From positions 1-34,065 of IMG/VR virus record IMGVR_UViG_3300043466_000400: DNA of 34,065 nt. One strand, written 5' to 3'. A model generated the notes under the pieces. That model did not search any database and was not told the origin of the DNA. It saw only the letters and a program-made list of their open reading frames with translations. The stretch is from a virus. Position numbers and translations under genes: made by a program. Positions 13,472 through 21,976 of this stretch are shown piece after piece. Position 1 is the first letter of the stretch, and each line of letters starts with the position of its first letter.

Positions 13472-14463
13472 TATACTTTGCCTTTAATTACTTTTAAATT
13501 CTGTAAATTATAGTTACCTGTTTTAATATCCAATTCAACATAAGCAAAGCCTAAATTGTGTTTATTTATTGGCATATACAATGGATTCAAACCACATAAG
13601 CAACCTGTTGAATGTACACTAATAACATTGCCTGTCATTGTAGTTTCTGTATTAGTTGAAGTCTTATGGTAATGGCCTACAATTACATTATCTAATGTTT
13701 TAAGAAATGTGCTTCGTGCCGGATTAACTCCACCTGCTCCACCTGCTAACTCATGACCATGCAAGGCAGTTAATTTGCCTATCTTAATCGGTCTTTTATC
13801 CTTAACTGTTTCAATCTTTAATTCGCCTAATTTCAATAATATTTCTAATTGAAAATCTGATACATCAAATAACTCAGGTGCTTTGACATATAAGTATTTC
13901 TCCCATCTTTCATCGTGATTGCCATGCTTGTAAACTATCTTAGCATTAGGAAATGCTTTGCGTAAAGAAACTAAAAACTGCCTAACTGCATCAAATTCAT
14001 CATTAACTGACCTCATTCTCCAATCTTTCTCATGTCGTGAACAATTTGGTAGGTCCAAAAGGTCCCCATTGATTAAGATACAATTAGCTTTCTTATCTAA
14101 CCCATAATTTAAGGCCAATTCAATAGCTTTATTATCTTGATAAGGAAAATGTAAATCTGATAATATTAATACTTTAGATTGCTTTATTTCATAAGCGGTA
14201 TAATCATTTGCATAACTTTCAGGTAGATTAAACGGATTCAATGGTTTGGGAGGTGTAAACAATTCTTTGTTTCTTACTTTCTTAGCATTTTTTTTTCCAT
14301 TATTACCAGTGTAAGTTCTTATGATACTTCTGACATTATCTACATTTGTAAATGATGTTGTATTTTCTTTATAAATTTTCTTTGCTAATGTTAGATTAGG
14401 AGTGTTTGGAAACTTTTTAATGTAGTCAATTACTAACTGACTTTTAATGCTTACTGGTCTCAT
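13468..14463 (-). CDS. Calcineurin-like metallophosphoesterase with N-terminal HTH-like region
   Basis: 331 residues. The catalytic core has all metal-site motifs: SDLHFPYQD (Asp103, His105), INGDLLD (Asp134), GNHDE (His183), LHGHE (235-237) and GHYHK (264-266). The first 60 residues (IDYIKKFPNTPNLTLAKKIY, then NVRSIIRTYTGNNG) look like a helix-turn-helix followed by a basic linker, an arrangement seen in phage proteins of this type. The substrate could be nucleic acid or a phosphoprotein. Its start overlaps the holin gene stop by 4 bases. Confidence 0.9.
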   Translation of the reverse strand: MRPVSIKSQLVIDYIKKFPNTPNLTLAKKIYKENTTSFTNVDNVRSIIRTYTGNNGKKNAKKVRNKELFTPPKPLNPFNLPESYANDYTAYEIKQSKVLILSDLHFPYQDNKAIELALNYGLDKKANCILINGDLLDLPNCSRHEKDWRMRSVNDEFDAVRQFLVSLRKAFPNAKIVYKHGNHDERWEKYLYVKAPELFDVSDFQLEILLKLGELKIETVKDKRPIKIGKLTALHGHELAGGAGGVNPARSTFLKTLDNVIVGHYHKTSTNTETTMTGNVISVHSTGCLCGLNPLYMPINKHNLGFAYVELDIKTGNYNLQNLKVIKGKVY

Positions 14464-14948
14464 TTATTGATGTACTTATCGATTTGACTTTGCTTATTTG
14501 CCGAACCGATAGAACTACCAAAATAATAACCTACAACTCCCATTGATACGGTTGTTAGTGAACCTATAATGCCACTAATTAAAACTTCTTTTTCTTTATT
14601 AATATCTTTAAATATTATAATGTACCAAAATATAAACGTACTTCCTAATATCAGCATTGCTAATACCGGAGTGATTATCTTATTTAATAATGGAGCCTTA
14701 TCACTTGTTGCAATGTCTATTTCACGCTTACGGGCCGAATCCATTTCTTTCATTTGGATTTCAAACTGCTTAGTGAACTCCTGCTCCATTGTTTGAATAT
14801 GCTTATTAGTAGCTTCCAATATAGCCTGTTCTGCTTTGAGTTTATCAGCAGGAGACAAATGAAATTCACTTATCACTCCTTTAACGCTATCAACTATCTT
14901 AGAAGCACCCCCTGAGAATAGTCCTGTTAATACTTTAGGTAATGGCAT
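14460..14948 (-). CDS. Holin (GTA/3TM holin-like)
   Basis: 162 residues. The N-terminal half is soluble and helical (IVDSVKGVISEFHLSPADKL, then a charged coiled-coil stretch EQEFTKQFEIQMKEMDSARK). Two transmembrane helices follow: about residues 91-113 (IITPVLAMLILGSTFIFWYI) and about 123-146 (LISGIIGSLTTVSMGVVGYY). This layout matches the Holin_3TMs family of gene-transfer agents and phages. It lies directly after the M15 peptidase, its expected partner for crossing the inner membrane. Confidence 0.8.
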   Translation of the reverse strand: MPLPKVLTGLFSGGASKIVDSVKGVISEFHLSPADKLKAEQAILEATNKHIQTMEQEFTKQFEIQMKEMDSARKREIDIATSDKAPLLNKIITPVLAMLILGSTFIFWYIIIFKDINKEKEVLISGIIGSLTTVSMGVVGYYFGSSIGSANKQSQIDKYINK

Positions 14949-14949
14949 T

Positions 14950-15360
14950 TTATGTTATTATTAGTGTTTGGTTTCTGTTATTGTTTTTATTGTAGCTAAT
15001 ATGCACCCATGAATAATCATATTCATTAATTAGTTGGTCGAAGATAAGATTGTTCTTTGCCCATTCATAAATCAATTTATTACCGGCTTTAGTTCCTGTA
15101 CTTATATCAATGGCTTTGCCTTGAACGTGTTGAGATGTAGCACTTTTTGAACCTACCGCACGATTAAGAGCCTCACATCTATAAAATGAATTAACCTTAA
15201 TAGGTCTACCATACCAATTTCTAATAGGCTCAAAGCATCTCTCAGCAACTAACTTCATATTAACTAATACATCTTCATTAGGTGTATTATCTATTCCTAA
15301 TCTTAATCCTGTAGGACTTAATGTCGCTTCCTCTATTGATATATGTTTACTTATCCTCAT
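14950..15360 (-). CDS. Endolysin, M15-family peptidase
   Basis: 136 residues of the Peptidase_M15_3 type. Zinc ligands are seen in SQHVQGKAIDI (His78, Asp85) and in YSWVHISY (His120), with the upstream block KVNSFYRCEALNRAVG typical of the fold. The enzyme cuts peptide crosslinks in peptidoglycan (L-Ala-D-Glu or D-Ala bonds). There is no signal peptide, so it needs the holin encoded next. The start overlaps the upstream gene by 14 bases. Confidence 0.9.
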   Translation of the reverse strand: MRISKHISIEEATLSPTGLRLGIDNTPNEDVLVNMKLVAERCFEPIRNWYGRPIKVNSFYRCEALNRAVGSKSATSQHVQGKAIDISTGTKAGNKLIYEWAKNNLIFDQLINEYDYSWVHISYNKNNNRNQTLIIT

Positions 15361-15568
15361 CTTTTAATTCAGGCTTTTCAGGTATAATAGCTAATGATTT
15401 TAAACCAAGTTTATATTCAATTTCGTTTATTCGGTATTCAATTAATTCATGTGATTTGACATGTACTTCAAAATCAGTTTTTAAATCATACCACATAGAT
15501 GCAAGTATTAAAGCACCTATAACTACTTTGTAAACTTCAGGTATATTTAATTTCATTTGATTAGCCAT
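15347..15568 (-). CDS. Small membrane protein in lysis cassette, 73 aa
   Basis: One hydrophobic helix at about residues 12-29 (VYKVVIGALILASMWYDL), then a charged helix (VKSHELIEYRINEIEYKLGL) and an acidic Pro-rich end (PEKPELKDEDK). This is the layout of small phage membrane proteins next to endolysins, either an accessory holin or a spanin-like protein. No lipobox is seen. It overlaps the structural gene before it by 8 bases and the endolysin gene by 14 bases. Confidence 0.65.
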   Translation of the reverse strand: MANQMKLNIPEVYKVVIGALILASMWYDLKTDFEVHVKSHELIEYRINEIEYKLGLKSLAIIPEKPELKDEDK

Positions 15569-16040
15569 CGATTAAAGCGCATAATAATTCAACATAAAAC
15601 TCCTGTTCAGCAACAGGTATATAAGTTTCGCCACCTAAAGTAATGTAACCATAAATATTATTAGCATCGGTTTTTACAAATAAAGGCGAATTAACAACTC
15701 CATAGGCACAATCTTCAGCACTTATTAATGACAATGAGATAGAACCTATTAAATTAGCTTTATTTGCAAATAAAATAGTATCTGCTACATTGTCTGCAAT
15801 AGCAGTTTGTTCAGCATCTAATAAATGTAAATAACAATCTAATGTAGTTGTATTATTAGTGAATACTTTTGCTGATTCAACCTTCAATGATTGACCACTA
15901 TTTATGTTTACACCATCGCTTGTAAACTCAATTAATGAAGCAGGTGATGTACCTATAACATCGCCTGTTGCATATTCAGTTTCATTATCAGGTCTTGTAA
16001 AGCTACCTGTTAGCTTAATATATTTAGTTGTTTGAGCCAT
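15561..16040 (-). CDS. Virion-associated beta-rich protein, 159 aa
   Basis: MAQTTKYIKLTGSFTRPDNE, then TEYATGDVIGTSP, and a series of beta strands (LKVESAKVFTNNTTTLDCYL). The pattern resembles small beta-sandwich proteins I associate with tail or capsid surface decoration in many phages. It ends the run of fibre genes and shares one base with the preceding gene, so it is most likely a late virion protein. The exact role is unknown. Confidence 0.6.
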   Translation of the reverse strand: MAQTTKYIKLTGSFTRPDNETEYATGDVIGTSPASLIEFTSDGVNINSGQSLKVESAKVFTNNTTTLDCYLHLLDAEQTAIADNVADTILFANKANLIGSISLSLISAEDCAYGVVNSPLFVKTDANNIYGYITLGGETYIPVAEQEFYVELLCALIDG

Positions 16041-16270
16041 TATATTTCATATTTAGTTAATTCATTATCTACCCAATTAATTATATCATTGTCATTCCAA
16101 TCTGATACATAAGTAAAACCTGTAAAGTTAATACCGAATGAAGCAGTATCAGTTACTAATATAATATCAGTATTACATTCTTTTGTTATGATATTGTCAT
16201 GCACAGTTAATACTGTAACTGTTGGATTAATTATTTCTAAATTAAATTCTGGAAATTTATAAGTTGGCAT
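16040..16270 (-). CDS. Small protein in tail fibre cluster, 76 aa
   Basis: MPTYKFPEFNLEIINPTVTV then VLTVHDNIITKECNTDIILV and a tail with NDNDIINWVDNELTKYEI. It is beta-rich at the start and acidic at the end. No family recognised. It is set between an adhesin-like protein and a decoration-like protein with gaps of under 5 bases, so it may be a fibre chaperone or a small fibre subunit. Confidence 0.6.
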   Translation of the reverse strand: MPTYKFPEFNLEIINPTVTVLTVHDNIITKECNTDIILVTDTASFGINFTGFTYVSDWNDNDIINWVDNELTKYEI

Positions 16271-16274
16271 ATTA

Positions 16275-16886
16275 TTAAGATAAAGTTGTTCCTGTTACTG
16301 TGAATACTCGATTGAATAGTGAATTAATCCCTGCAGTTTTACCGGTGGTAAATACATGCAATGTACTTGAATTGATTAAATAAAAAGCATTAGCGGTATT
16401 ATTAGCATCGGTTGTTGAACTCCAAAAATCACCTACTAAACTAAATGGCGCATAATTTATTTTATTTGCAGGTGTATTACCCCAATTAACCAAACTTAAA
16501 TATTCCATCATGTTAGCTAATTTCCAACCACTTGTAAAAGTTCCTATTGTAAATGTCAAAGCATTGTCTATTGCTTGGTTCCATGTGTAACTACCTGTTG
16601 CAGGTCTCTTTAATCGATACCATCCTAATACAGTTGAACCATCATAAGTACTCCAATCAATTACAATGTTATTAGTATAGGTTGAACCGCCTAATTCATC
16701 TGTAAATCTATTTGTATTACCGAATGGATTATTAGCTGATAGTACACTAAATGAAGTTGCTCTACCTGTACCTAAGTTTGGGTCATCGCCAGTTCTATAA
16801 GATGTTGTTTGTCCTGTCTTCATTAACTTTGCAGTTGTTAATGGACTTGATGCAGGAGCAGTAGCTTTTATATAAATCTCATTCAT
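16275..16886 (-). CDS. Adhesin-like protein with DUF1566/Lcl-type C-terminal domain
   Basis: 203 residues. The second half follows the DUF1566 pattern: YTWNQAIDNALTFTIG, GWKLANMMEYLSLVNWG, then FWSSTT and a closing set of strands with NANAFYLI-like spacing. DUF1566 domains adopt a C-type-lectin-like fold and serve as binding domains. The N-terminal part is a short leader plus linker. It follows the tail fibre gene with a one-base overlap, so receptor binding at the tail tip is likely. No reverse transcriptase or template repeat was seen. Confidence 0.65.
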   Translation of the reverse strand: MNEIYIKATAPASSPLTTAKLMKTGQTTSYRTGDDPNLGTGRATSFSVLSANNPFGNTNRFTDELGGSTYTNNIVIDWSTYDGSTVLGWYRLKRPATGSYTWNQAIDNALTFTIGTFTSGWKLANMMEYLSLVNWGNTPANKINYAPFSLVGDFWSSTTDANNTANAFYLINSSTLHVFTTGKTAGINSLFNRVFTVTGTTLS

Positions 16887-18172
16887 TATATCCTTGTTGC
16901 GTTTAATACAACTACCGAAGCAGTTGATGCAGTTATTGTTATTTTAGAACCTATTGCTATTGTTGCGCCTAATGTATAAGCCACATTATCGTCTTGAATA
17001 GTTATGGTCGGTGAGTTTAAAACATTAGTAATTGAATCAATACTCATTGCATATCTATTGTAAAAATCAACTGTTAAAGCATTAACTAATTCAACTGTTA
17101 TTTTAGGCTTCTTTATAATCGCATCACCGCAAGTTAAATTGTTAGTTGCCAAATCAACTGCACCTGTAGCACCTGTATAAGGTACATAAGTCAATGCAGC
17201 ATTTGAACTTGTTAAATAAGGAGTTAATGCACTTGAAGTAATGAATCCACTTGGATTAGTATTGTTGTATGGTGTAAAACCTAATGCAGTTGTAACTGTT
17301 TTATTTTTCCATAACGAAGTAGAATTCTCATAAGTAAGTATCTCATTATCTGCAGGAGCATTGATATACACATTGTGTAACTCATCCAACTCCCATCCAT
17401 TCATTATCTTTACATATATTTTACCATTATTTTGATGAGCGTATTCTACATAACCAAGCACTACTATATGACCTGTTGCTCCTGTTGGTTTTACTTTAGT
17501 TATTGCACCAGGTGTTGTAGGACTTAAATATAATACATCCCCATCGGCCCATGATTCGCCTTGCAATGAACCTGTAGTGTTTATATTTTCAATCTGACCA
17601 ACACATATAATAAAACCCTCTTGATTAGTAGCAATAGTTTCAGTTACTATTCCTAATGTATCTGCTGAGTTATTATCGTTATTAGCTTGTGCTAAATTAA
17701 CTGCTAATCTTTGACCTTGCGCTCCTGTAACCTTAACAACTTGATATGCTGCCTTAGTTAGTGTTGTATTCGGTACTACTTTATTAACTACCCTTGCAAC
17801 TAAATCAACTCCATTCTTAAGTACAACACTACCACCCTTTAAAGTAGTTTCTGTTGAACCTAATGTATTATTCCATCGTGTTATAGTTACACCTGCAGTT
17901 CCTGTTGGACTTTGGTCTAATTCTAATTGACCTACTTTTATTTGATATTCGCCTAAATCTACATTACCAGTTGCACCTGTATAAGGCACTCCACTACCAC
18001 CACTACCTGCAGGTAAGAATGGCAAAGCACTTAGTTGAGTTGTACCATCTCCTAACTTGAATAAACCTGTTGTTTCGTGATAGGCAGGTTCTCCTGCTTT
18101 TAGTACCATTGTTGCATTGGCAGTAAACCATGCAGTATTTTGAGGTGAATATCTTAATTCTACTGTAGCCAT
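16886..18172 (-). CDS. Tail fibre / receptor-binding protein
   Basis: 428 residues. The N-terminus, with NTAWFTANATMVLKAGEPAY and FKLGDGTTQLSALPF, resembles the N-terminal attachment module of Mtd-type and hyaluronidase-type fibres. PYTGATGNVDLGEYQIKVGQ (from residue 63) and PYTGATGAVDLATNNL (near residue 332) are copies of a fibre shaft repeat. The middle (LAVNLAQANNDNNSADTLGI) and C-terminal beta regions lack a recognised enzymatic site. It begins a cluster of four fibre-associated genes before the lysis genes. Confidence 0.75.
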   Translation of the reverse strand: MATVELRYSPQNTAWFTANATMVLKAGEPAYHETTGLFKLGDGTTQLSALPFLPAGSGGSGVPYTGATGNVDLGEYQIKVGQLELDQSPTGTAGVTITRWNNTLGSTETTLKGGSVVLKNGVDLVARVVNKVVPNTTLTKAAYQVVKVTGAQGQRLAVNLAQANNDNNSADTLGIVTETIATNQEGFIICVGQIENINTTGSLQGESWADGDVLYLSPTTPGAITKVKPTGATGHIVVLGYVEYAHQNNGKIYVKIMNGWELDELHNVYINAPADNEILTYENSTSLWKNKTVTTALGFTPYNNTNPSGFITSSALTPYLTSSNAALTYVPYTGATGAVDLATNNLTCGDAIIKKPKITVELVNALTVDFYNRYAMSIDSITNVLNSPTITIQDDNVAYTLGATIAIGSKITITASTASVVVLNATRI

Positions 18173-18771
18173 TATGTTAATGTTTGTATTATAGTTGCCG
18201 GAGGTGGGTCAATTAATGTTTGTATAATCTCTTGTAATACCTCAACCGTATAAGTTGAGTTTGGATTCAATGTAGCTATTACATTTCCGTTTTGGTCTAA
18301 TATCTTTACAACTCCTGCATTCAATCCACTATTCGGAGTTTCGCATGTACTCATATCAAAGAATTGCTCAACTGATACAGTCATTTGCCACCCTGTTACA
18401 TCATCATCATAAACACCGATACCATGCTGAAACGAACTTGTTATGTTTACTGTAGCATCGTAGTAATCCTCTAAGTCAGATTTTATTTGTGCGAATATAT
18501 CTAATGCAATAGACATCATATCGCTCAATACTTCTGTTTGATTTAATTTGTCTTGGTGAACATGGTCCACAAATTCAAACATAAAACTAAACGTGTGAAT
18601 GTTACCATTTAGAGTTGATGGTTGTAACCTTACACCAAACAATGGATAAGTTATCTCAAAGTCAGCACCCCATTCAGCACTCTCATCAAAGATGAATGTA
18701 CCACTACTTAGTTGAGCGTGGTTTGTTTTTTTGTCCTCGAATAGCTTTACTATTTGGTTTAGTGTTAGCAT
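18172..18771 (-). CDS. Neck / tail terminator-like protein
   Basis: 199 residues. HAQLSSGTFIFDESAEWGAD, then YPLFGVRLQPSTLNGNIHTF and FMFEFVDHVHQDKLNQTEVL, match a protein found in Bacteroidota phages next to the connector gene. The size and alternating alpha/beta pattern fit tail terminator or head-closure proteins. It lies 53 bases after the connector and shares one base with the fibre gene. Function is inferred from position. Confidence 0.6.
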   Translation of the reverse strand: MLTLNQIVKLFEDKKTNHAQLSSGTFIFDESAEWGADFEITYPLFGVRLQPSTLNGNIHTFSFMFEFVDHVHQDKLNQTEVLSDMMSIALDIFAQIKSDLEDYYDATVNITSSFQHGIGVYDDDVTGWQMTVSVEQFFDMSTCETPNSGLNAGVVKILDQNGNVIATLNPNSTYTVEVLQEIIQTLIDPPPATIIQTLT

Positions 18772-18824
18772 TTAATTTTTCGTATTGTTGAAGTAGTTTA
18801 ATATTCTTTTTATGCACTCCCATA

Positions 18825-19376
18825 TTAATAATTACCTATAATTATATTGCAGTCATCTTCATCGCTTCTTAAATCGCCCACAAATATACCGCCAGTATAA
18901 TTGTTTCTATTCGGTCTAATTTCATCGTATTGAGCATTCGCAGTGTATAATGGATAAGTGCTTGAGTTATGTCTTAAAAATCGTGTTGTCCTTTCGGCTA
19001 ACTCTTCTGCTTTATTCTTTGCTCTATCCATTAAGAATTGTATCTCAGTCAAATCAGCAGGTTGTGAATTCTCACTATTCTTAATCATTACCCCTTTATT
19101 CATCATTCTATATTTCATCTCAGGGATTAACTCGCATTTAACGTAGTACATTAAACAAGGTACCACATAATTATCTAATAGAGTTATATTAGCTGCTGAA
19201 ACAGTATTACTACCAACTTGAGATATTATTTGATTATATAATTGAGTACCTAATATAGGCAGTATATAGAATACCTGAGCTTCTTGAATTACAGGAGTTA
19301 CTATCTTAACATCAACATTATTATTGATGGTTGTATACTCTTTTAAATAGTTTTCTGATATAATTAAATTACTCAT
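18825..19376 (-). CDS. Head-tail connector protein (DUF6712-like)
   Basis: 183 residues. FYILPILGTQLYNQIISQVG, LLDNYVVPCLMYYVKCELIP, YRMMNKGVMIKNSENSQPAD and LMDRAKNKAEELAERTTRFL form the all-helical pattern of gp6-like adaptor proteins in Bacteroidota phages. The protein would sit between portal and tail. It shares one base with the portal stop, the usual neighbour, which supports the call. Confidence 0.75.
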   Translation of the reverse strand: MSNLIISENYLKEYTTINNNVDVKIVTPVIQEAQVFYILPILGTQLYNQIISQVGSNTVSAANITLLDNYVVPCLMYYVKCELIPEMKYRMMNKGVMIKNSENSQPADLTEIQFLMDRAKNKAEELAERTTRFLRHNSSTYPLYTANAQYDEIRPNRNNYTGGIFVGDLRSDEDDCNIIIGNY

Positions 19377-21478
19377 TATTTCTTTCTTGCTTTAATTACT
19401 GATTTCCAAATGTGCCTACAATACGGAGTAGTTTCTCCATCAATAGGGTTAGTATAAAAACCACCTCTATATGCCCAAGCATCTGTATTATCCTCCATAT
19501 CGTTAGATAATTTATCTATTGATTCTCTTGTCCATCTCTTACCATTGTTTGATGCTCTTAATAGTTTCTCACAGAATGGTCTACTTCCTGTTATAGCTCT
19601 TGGTACATCTTCACGAGTGATATACTTGTAAACGGTGTATATTTCAGTTTTAACAGGATTTATTGTTCTTTCGATAGCTTTAGGTGTTGGCATTATTGTA
19701 CCCTCTAAAGTGTTTAATAATCCTGCTAATCTCATTGTTTCAATAGTAGCATAAATAACCGTTACATCTAATGCTAATTGTTTAGCTATCTCTTCAGGTG
19801 TTATGTATGGATTTCCTGAAGTCATATCTATAATGGCATTCTCTAACTTCGCAGAATCTTCATAAGGATTAGCAAATTTATGCTTAAAGAATTTATTTTC
19901 TTTCTCTAATGCTTCAAATCCATTCTTTACTTCAAACTCAGCTAATATCTCATCATCCGGATTATCATCTATTGCACATTCTAAAAACATCTCTATTATC
20001 TTATCTTCATTATGCTTAGCGAATGTACTTTCAGGACTTTTGAATAATAACTCAATATCTTCATCTTTTAATCCGTAGCTATTTTTAATTAGCATCTTAG
20101 CAGCATCTTTTGATGTTTTGCCATTGCTAACCTCCCTAACTAATCGCTTAATATGAATCCATTGCTTTGCAGTTATATTCTTTAAATGTTCATTCACTCC
20201 CTCCATTTCAACTTCACCCTTAGCAACCTCCACTTCTGAACTTTCAGCAATATCAATACCTAACTGCTTCGCATAATGTTTCTTTAATGTTTCAGCATCA
20301 AATAATGTAGTCAATAGGTTAGTATCATAAGGTAAATCCAATGATGCAGGAGCCTTCTGTTTTACTTCTAATTTAGATAAATCAACTCCATTAACTTCGC
20401 CTATCATGTGAATTATCTCAAGATGTATCGCTTGTCTGTGTTCAATGTATGATTTCATCCACCTGTCGTACTTTTGTAAGTAAACAGTATTATCTCCTAC
20501 AATCATTGTGTCGCTGAATATACCAGCTAATGCAGGATCAACTCTATGACCTGTTAATATATTTTGTTGTAAACGCTTAGAAAGTATCTCAAATTGTTTA
20601 TCTAAATCAGAAGCAGTTAATGAAGTTATTTTAGCTTCCTGACCGCCTTGATTAACAAAGTTAAATATTATCTTACCGGCATTACTTGAACCTGTAAATC
20701 TATTTTCAAATAATCTACTATATTTCTTTTTTTCTGCTTCTGTAGGCTCACCATTAAACAATGATAGCATTGCAGATGCGCTAAATCCTTGCTTAGTATT
20801 CGAGTAATGGAAATTAGTTATTTCAATATCTGTTTCAATATCTAAGCAACATTGTAAATAGTTCGGTGCAGGATAAATATCACCGTATTCATATGCAGTT
20901 AATGTTGGCATTTTGAAATACAATATTTGTGTTCCTGTCCTTATTTGTGGATTGAATATCGGATATTCTTTAAATGAATCATGTCTTTCAGGATTGATAT
21001 TCTTTGTACCATCGTCATTAATCCACTTATCACAATAGAAAACTGTTTTACCATCCGGACTTAATCTCAACTTCGCGAACTCCATTGCATATACTTCGCA
21101 TTTACCATTGAATGTATAAATGACTTGTAATGCAACACCATCAAACAATTCAAACGGAGTTGTGTTTTTTCTGAAAATACTATTCCAATCTTCGAATCTA
21201 TTTGCTTTAGCTAAGAAATTATTGTATTGTACCTGCTCTTCAACTGTTAATTCATCCTTATCATAGCATAGGCCCTTACCATAAATATGCTCAGCCTTTG
21301 ATTTTACAATAGCACCATGATAAGCATTGCGCTTATATAGTTCTAATAAGTAAGATGGATAGTTATTATCAACACCCCAAAATAAATAAGGCTTATTTGA
21401 TTTCACTGCCACAACTGGCAATGTATTATTTTCAAATTCTATTTTCAGCAAATTGCCTACTATTTCACTATTGGCCAT
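19376..21478 (-). CDS. Portal protein with C-terminal winged-helix and cysteine domains
   Basis: 700 residues. Residues about 30-380 are a portal core: LFWGVDNNYPSYLLELYKRN, the clip/stem region with PAPNYLQCCLDIETDIEITN, and LQQNILTGHRVDPALAGIF. Residues about 430-540 are helical. Residues 557-590 (ITPEEIAKQLALDVTVIYAT) look like a winged helix. The end (625-695, with SRPFCEKLL, AWAYRGGFYT and CRHIW) resembles a Cys/His/Trp domain found in phage head proteins. The portal forms the DNA channel at one capsid vertex. The extra domains make it longer than usual. Confidence 0.8.
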   Translation of the reverse strand: MANSEIVGNLLKIEFENNTLPVVAVKSNKPYLFWGVDNNYPSYLLELYKRNAYHGAIVKSKAEHIYGKGLCYDKDELTVEEQVQYNNFLAKANRFEDWNSIFRKNTTPFELFDGVALQVIYTFNGKCEVYAMEFAKLRLSPDGKTVFYCDKWINDDGTKNINPERHDSFKEYPIFNPQIRTGTQILYFKMPTLTAYEYGDIYPAPNYLQCCLDIETDIEITNFHYSNTKQGFSASAMLSLFNGEPTEAEKKKYSRLFENRFTGSSNAGKIIFNFVNQGGQEAKITSLTASDLDKQFEILSKRLQQNILTGHRVDPALAGIFSDTMIVGDNTVYLQKYDRWMKSYIEHRQAIHLEIIHMIGEVNGVDLSKLEVKQKAPASLDLPYDTNLLTTLFDAETLKKHYAKQLGIDIAESSEVEVAKGEVEMEGVNEHLKNITAKQWIHIKRLVREVSNGKTSKDAAKMLIKNSYGLKDEDIELLFKSPESTFAKHNEDKIIEMFLECAIDDNPDDEILAEFEVKNGFEALEKENKFFKHKFANPYEDSAKLENAIIDMTSGNPYITPEEIAKQLALDVTVIYATIETMRLAGLLNTLEGTIMPTPKAIERTINPVKTEIYTVYKYITREDVPRAITGSRPFCEKLLRASNNGKRWTRESIDKLSNDMEDNTDAWAYRGGFYTNPIDGETTPYCRHIWKSVIKARKK

Positions 21479-21887
21479 AGGTTACAATGGATGTTCTAAT
21501 GTCTTTATAATAATAGTTTACGATTGCAGGAGCGGACCAATAAGCCTTTCCTGTTTCAACTAAACCTGTTAATGTTCTTAAATCTGTTGTATTTATTGTT
21601 GCATAGTTGAATGTAGTTGCATCAACTATTTGATAAATGTAATAATGATAGAATCCATAATCATCAAATTCAACCTCAGCTAATAATGGATTAGGTGTTG
21701 TTGTAAGTAATGAAATGTCAAACTGATTATATCTATCTGTATTAGGACTTATATCTGTTGAGGTACAAGCGAATTTCTTACCGGTATTATCATTAACGAA
21801 TACAAATACAAATTGCGGATTAGCTATTGTAACTTTCTCCGTTAATGTAACTGTAATTGTATTTCCGCCTGTAATTAGATATAGCAT
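21468..21887 (-). CDS. Small virion-associated protein upstream of portal, 139 aa
   Basis: Beta-rich protein (MLYLITGGNTITVTLTEKVT, then NPQFVFVFVNDNTGKKFACT and FDDYGFYHYYIYQIVD). The pattern is common beside portal or capsid genes in Bacteroidota phages. It follows a strong terminator and a copy of the TGTAATTTAATA motif only 3 bases before its ATG, so it probably begins a transcript with the portal and neck genes. Role unknown, likely a head or neck protein. Confidence 0.6.
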   Translation of the reverse strand: MLYLITGGNTITVTLTEKVTIANPQFVFVFVNDNTGKKFACTSTDISPNTDRYNQFDISLLTTTPNPLLAEVEFDDYGFYHYYIYQIVDATTFNYATINTTDLRTLTGLVETGKAYWSAPAIVNYYYKDIRTSIVTYGQ

Positions 21888-21890
21888 TAA

Positions 21891-21902
21891 TATTAAATTA
21901 CA
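21891..21902 (-). promoter_or_regulatory. TGTAATTTAATA start-site motif, copy 2
   Basis: Exact 12-mer on the minus strand, 3 bases before the ATG at 21887 and about 25 bases after a terminator, which is where a new promoter would be needed. Similarity with the copy at 32337 extends about 12 bases upstream (TTTCTAAAA). Confidence 0.5.
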
Positions 21903-21924
21903 ATTTTTAGAAAGTTTTTAAAAT

Positions 21925-21953
21925 AAAAAAGACTAACCTTACAGGGTTAGTCT
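21925..21953 (-). terminator. Intrinsic terminator after the 176-aa virion gene
   Basis: Minus-strand hairpin AGACTAACC/GGTTAGTCT (9 bp, 21953-21930) with a 6-base loop, followed by six T in the direction of transcription. It lies about 25 bases beyond the stop at 21977. Confidence 0.85.
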
Positions 21954-21976
21954 GATTATATATAGAGCATGGAAAA

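Noticed and set aside
16275-16460. A diversity-generating retroelement variable region in the adhesin gene.
   Set aside because: No reverse transcriptase or template repeat was found, and the 3' end is not unusually rich in AAC/AAT codons.
18704-18823. A 39-codon minus-strand ORF (MGVHKKNIKLLQQYEKLNAN and onward) starting 2 bases after the connector gene stop.
   Set aside because: Its second half overlaps the neck protein gene for 68 bases in another frame, the product is low-complexity and basic, and nothing supports it beyond the well-placed start.
18875-18895. A TATATTTG-like promoter element within the connector gene on the minus strand.
   Set aside because: It lies in coding sequence for a conserved-looking Gly-Ile-Phe-Val-Gly stretch, with no gene start or RNA structure following.
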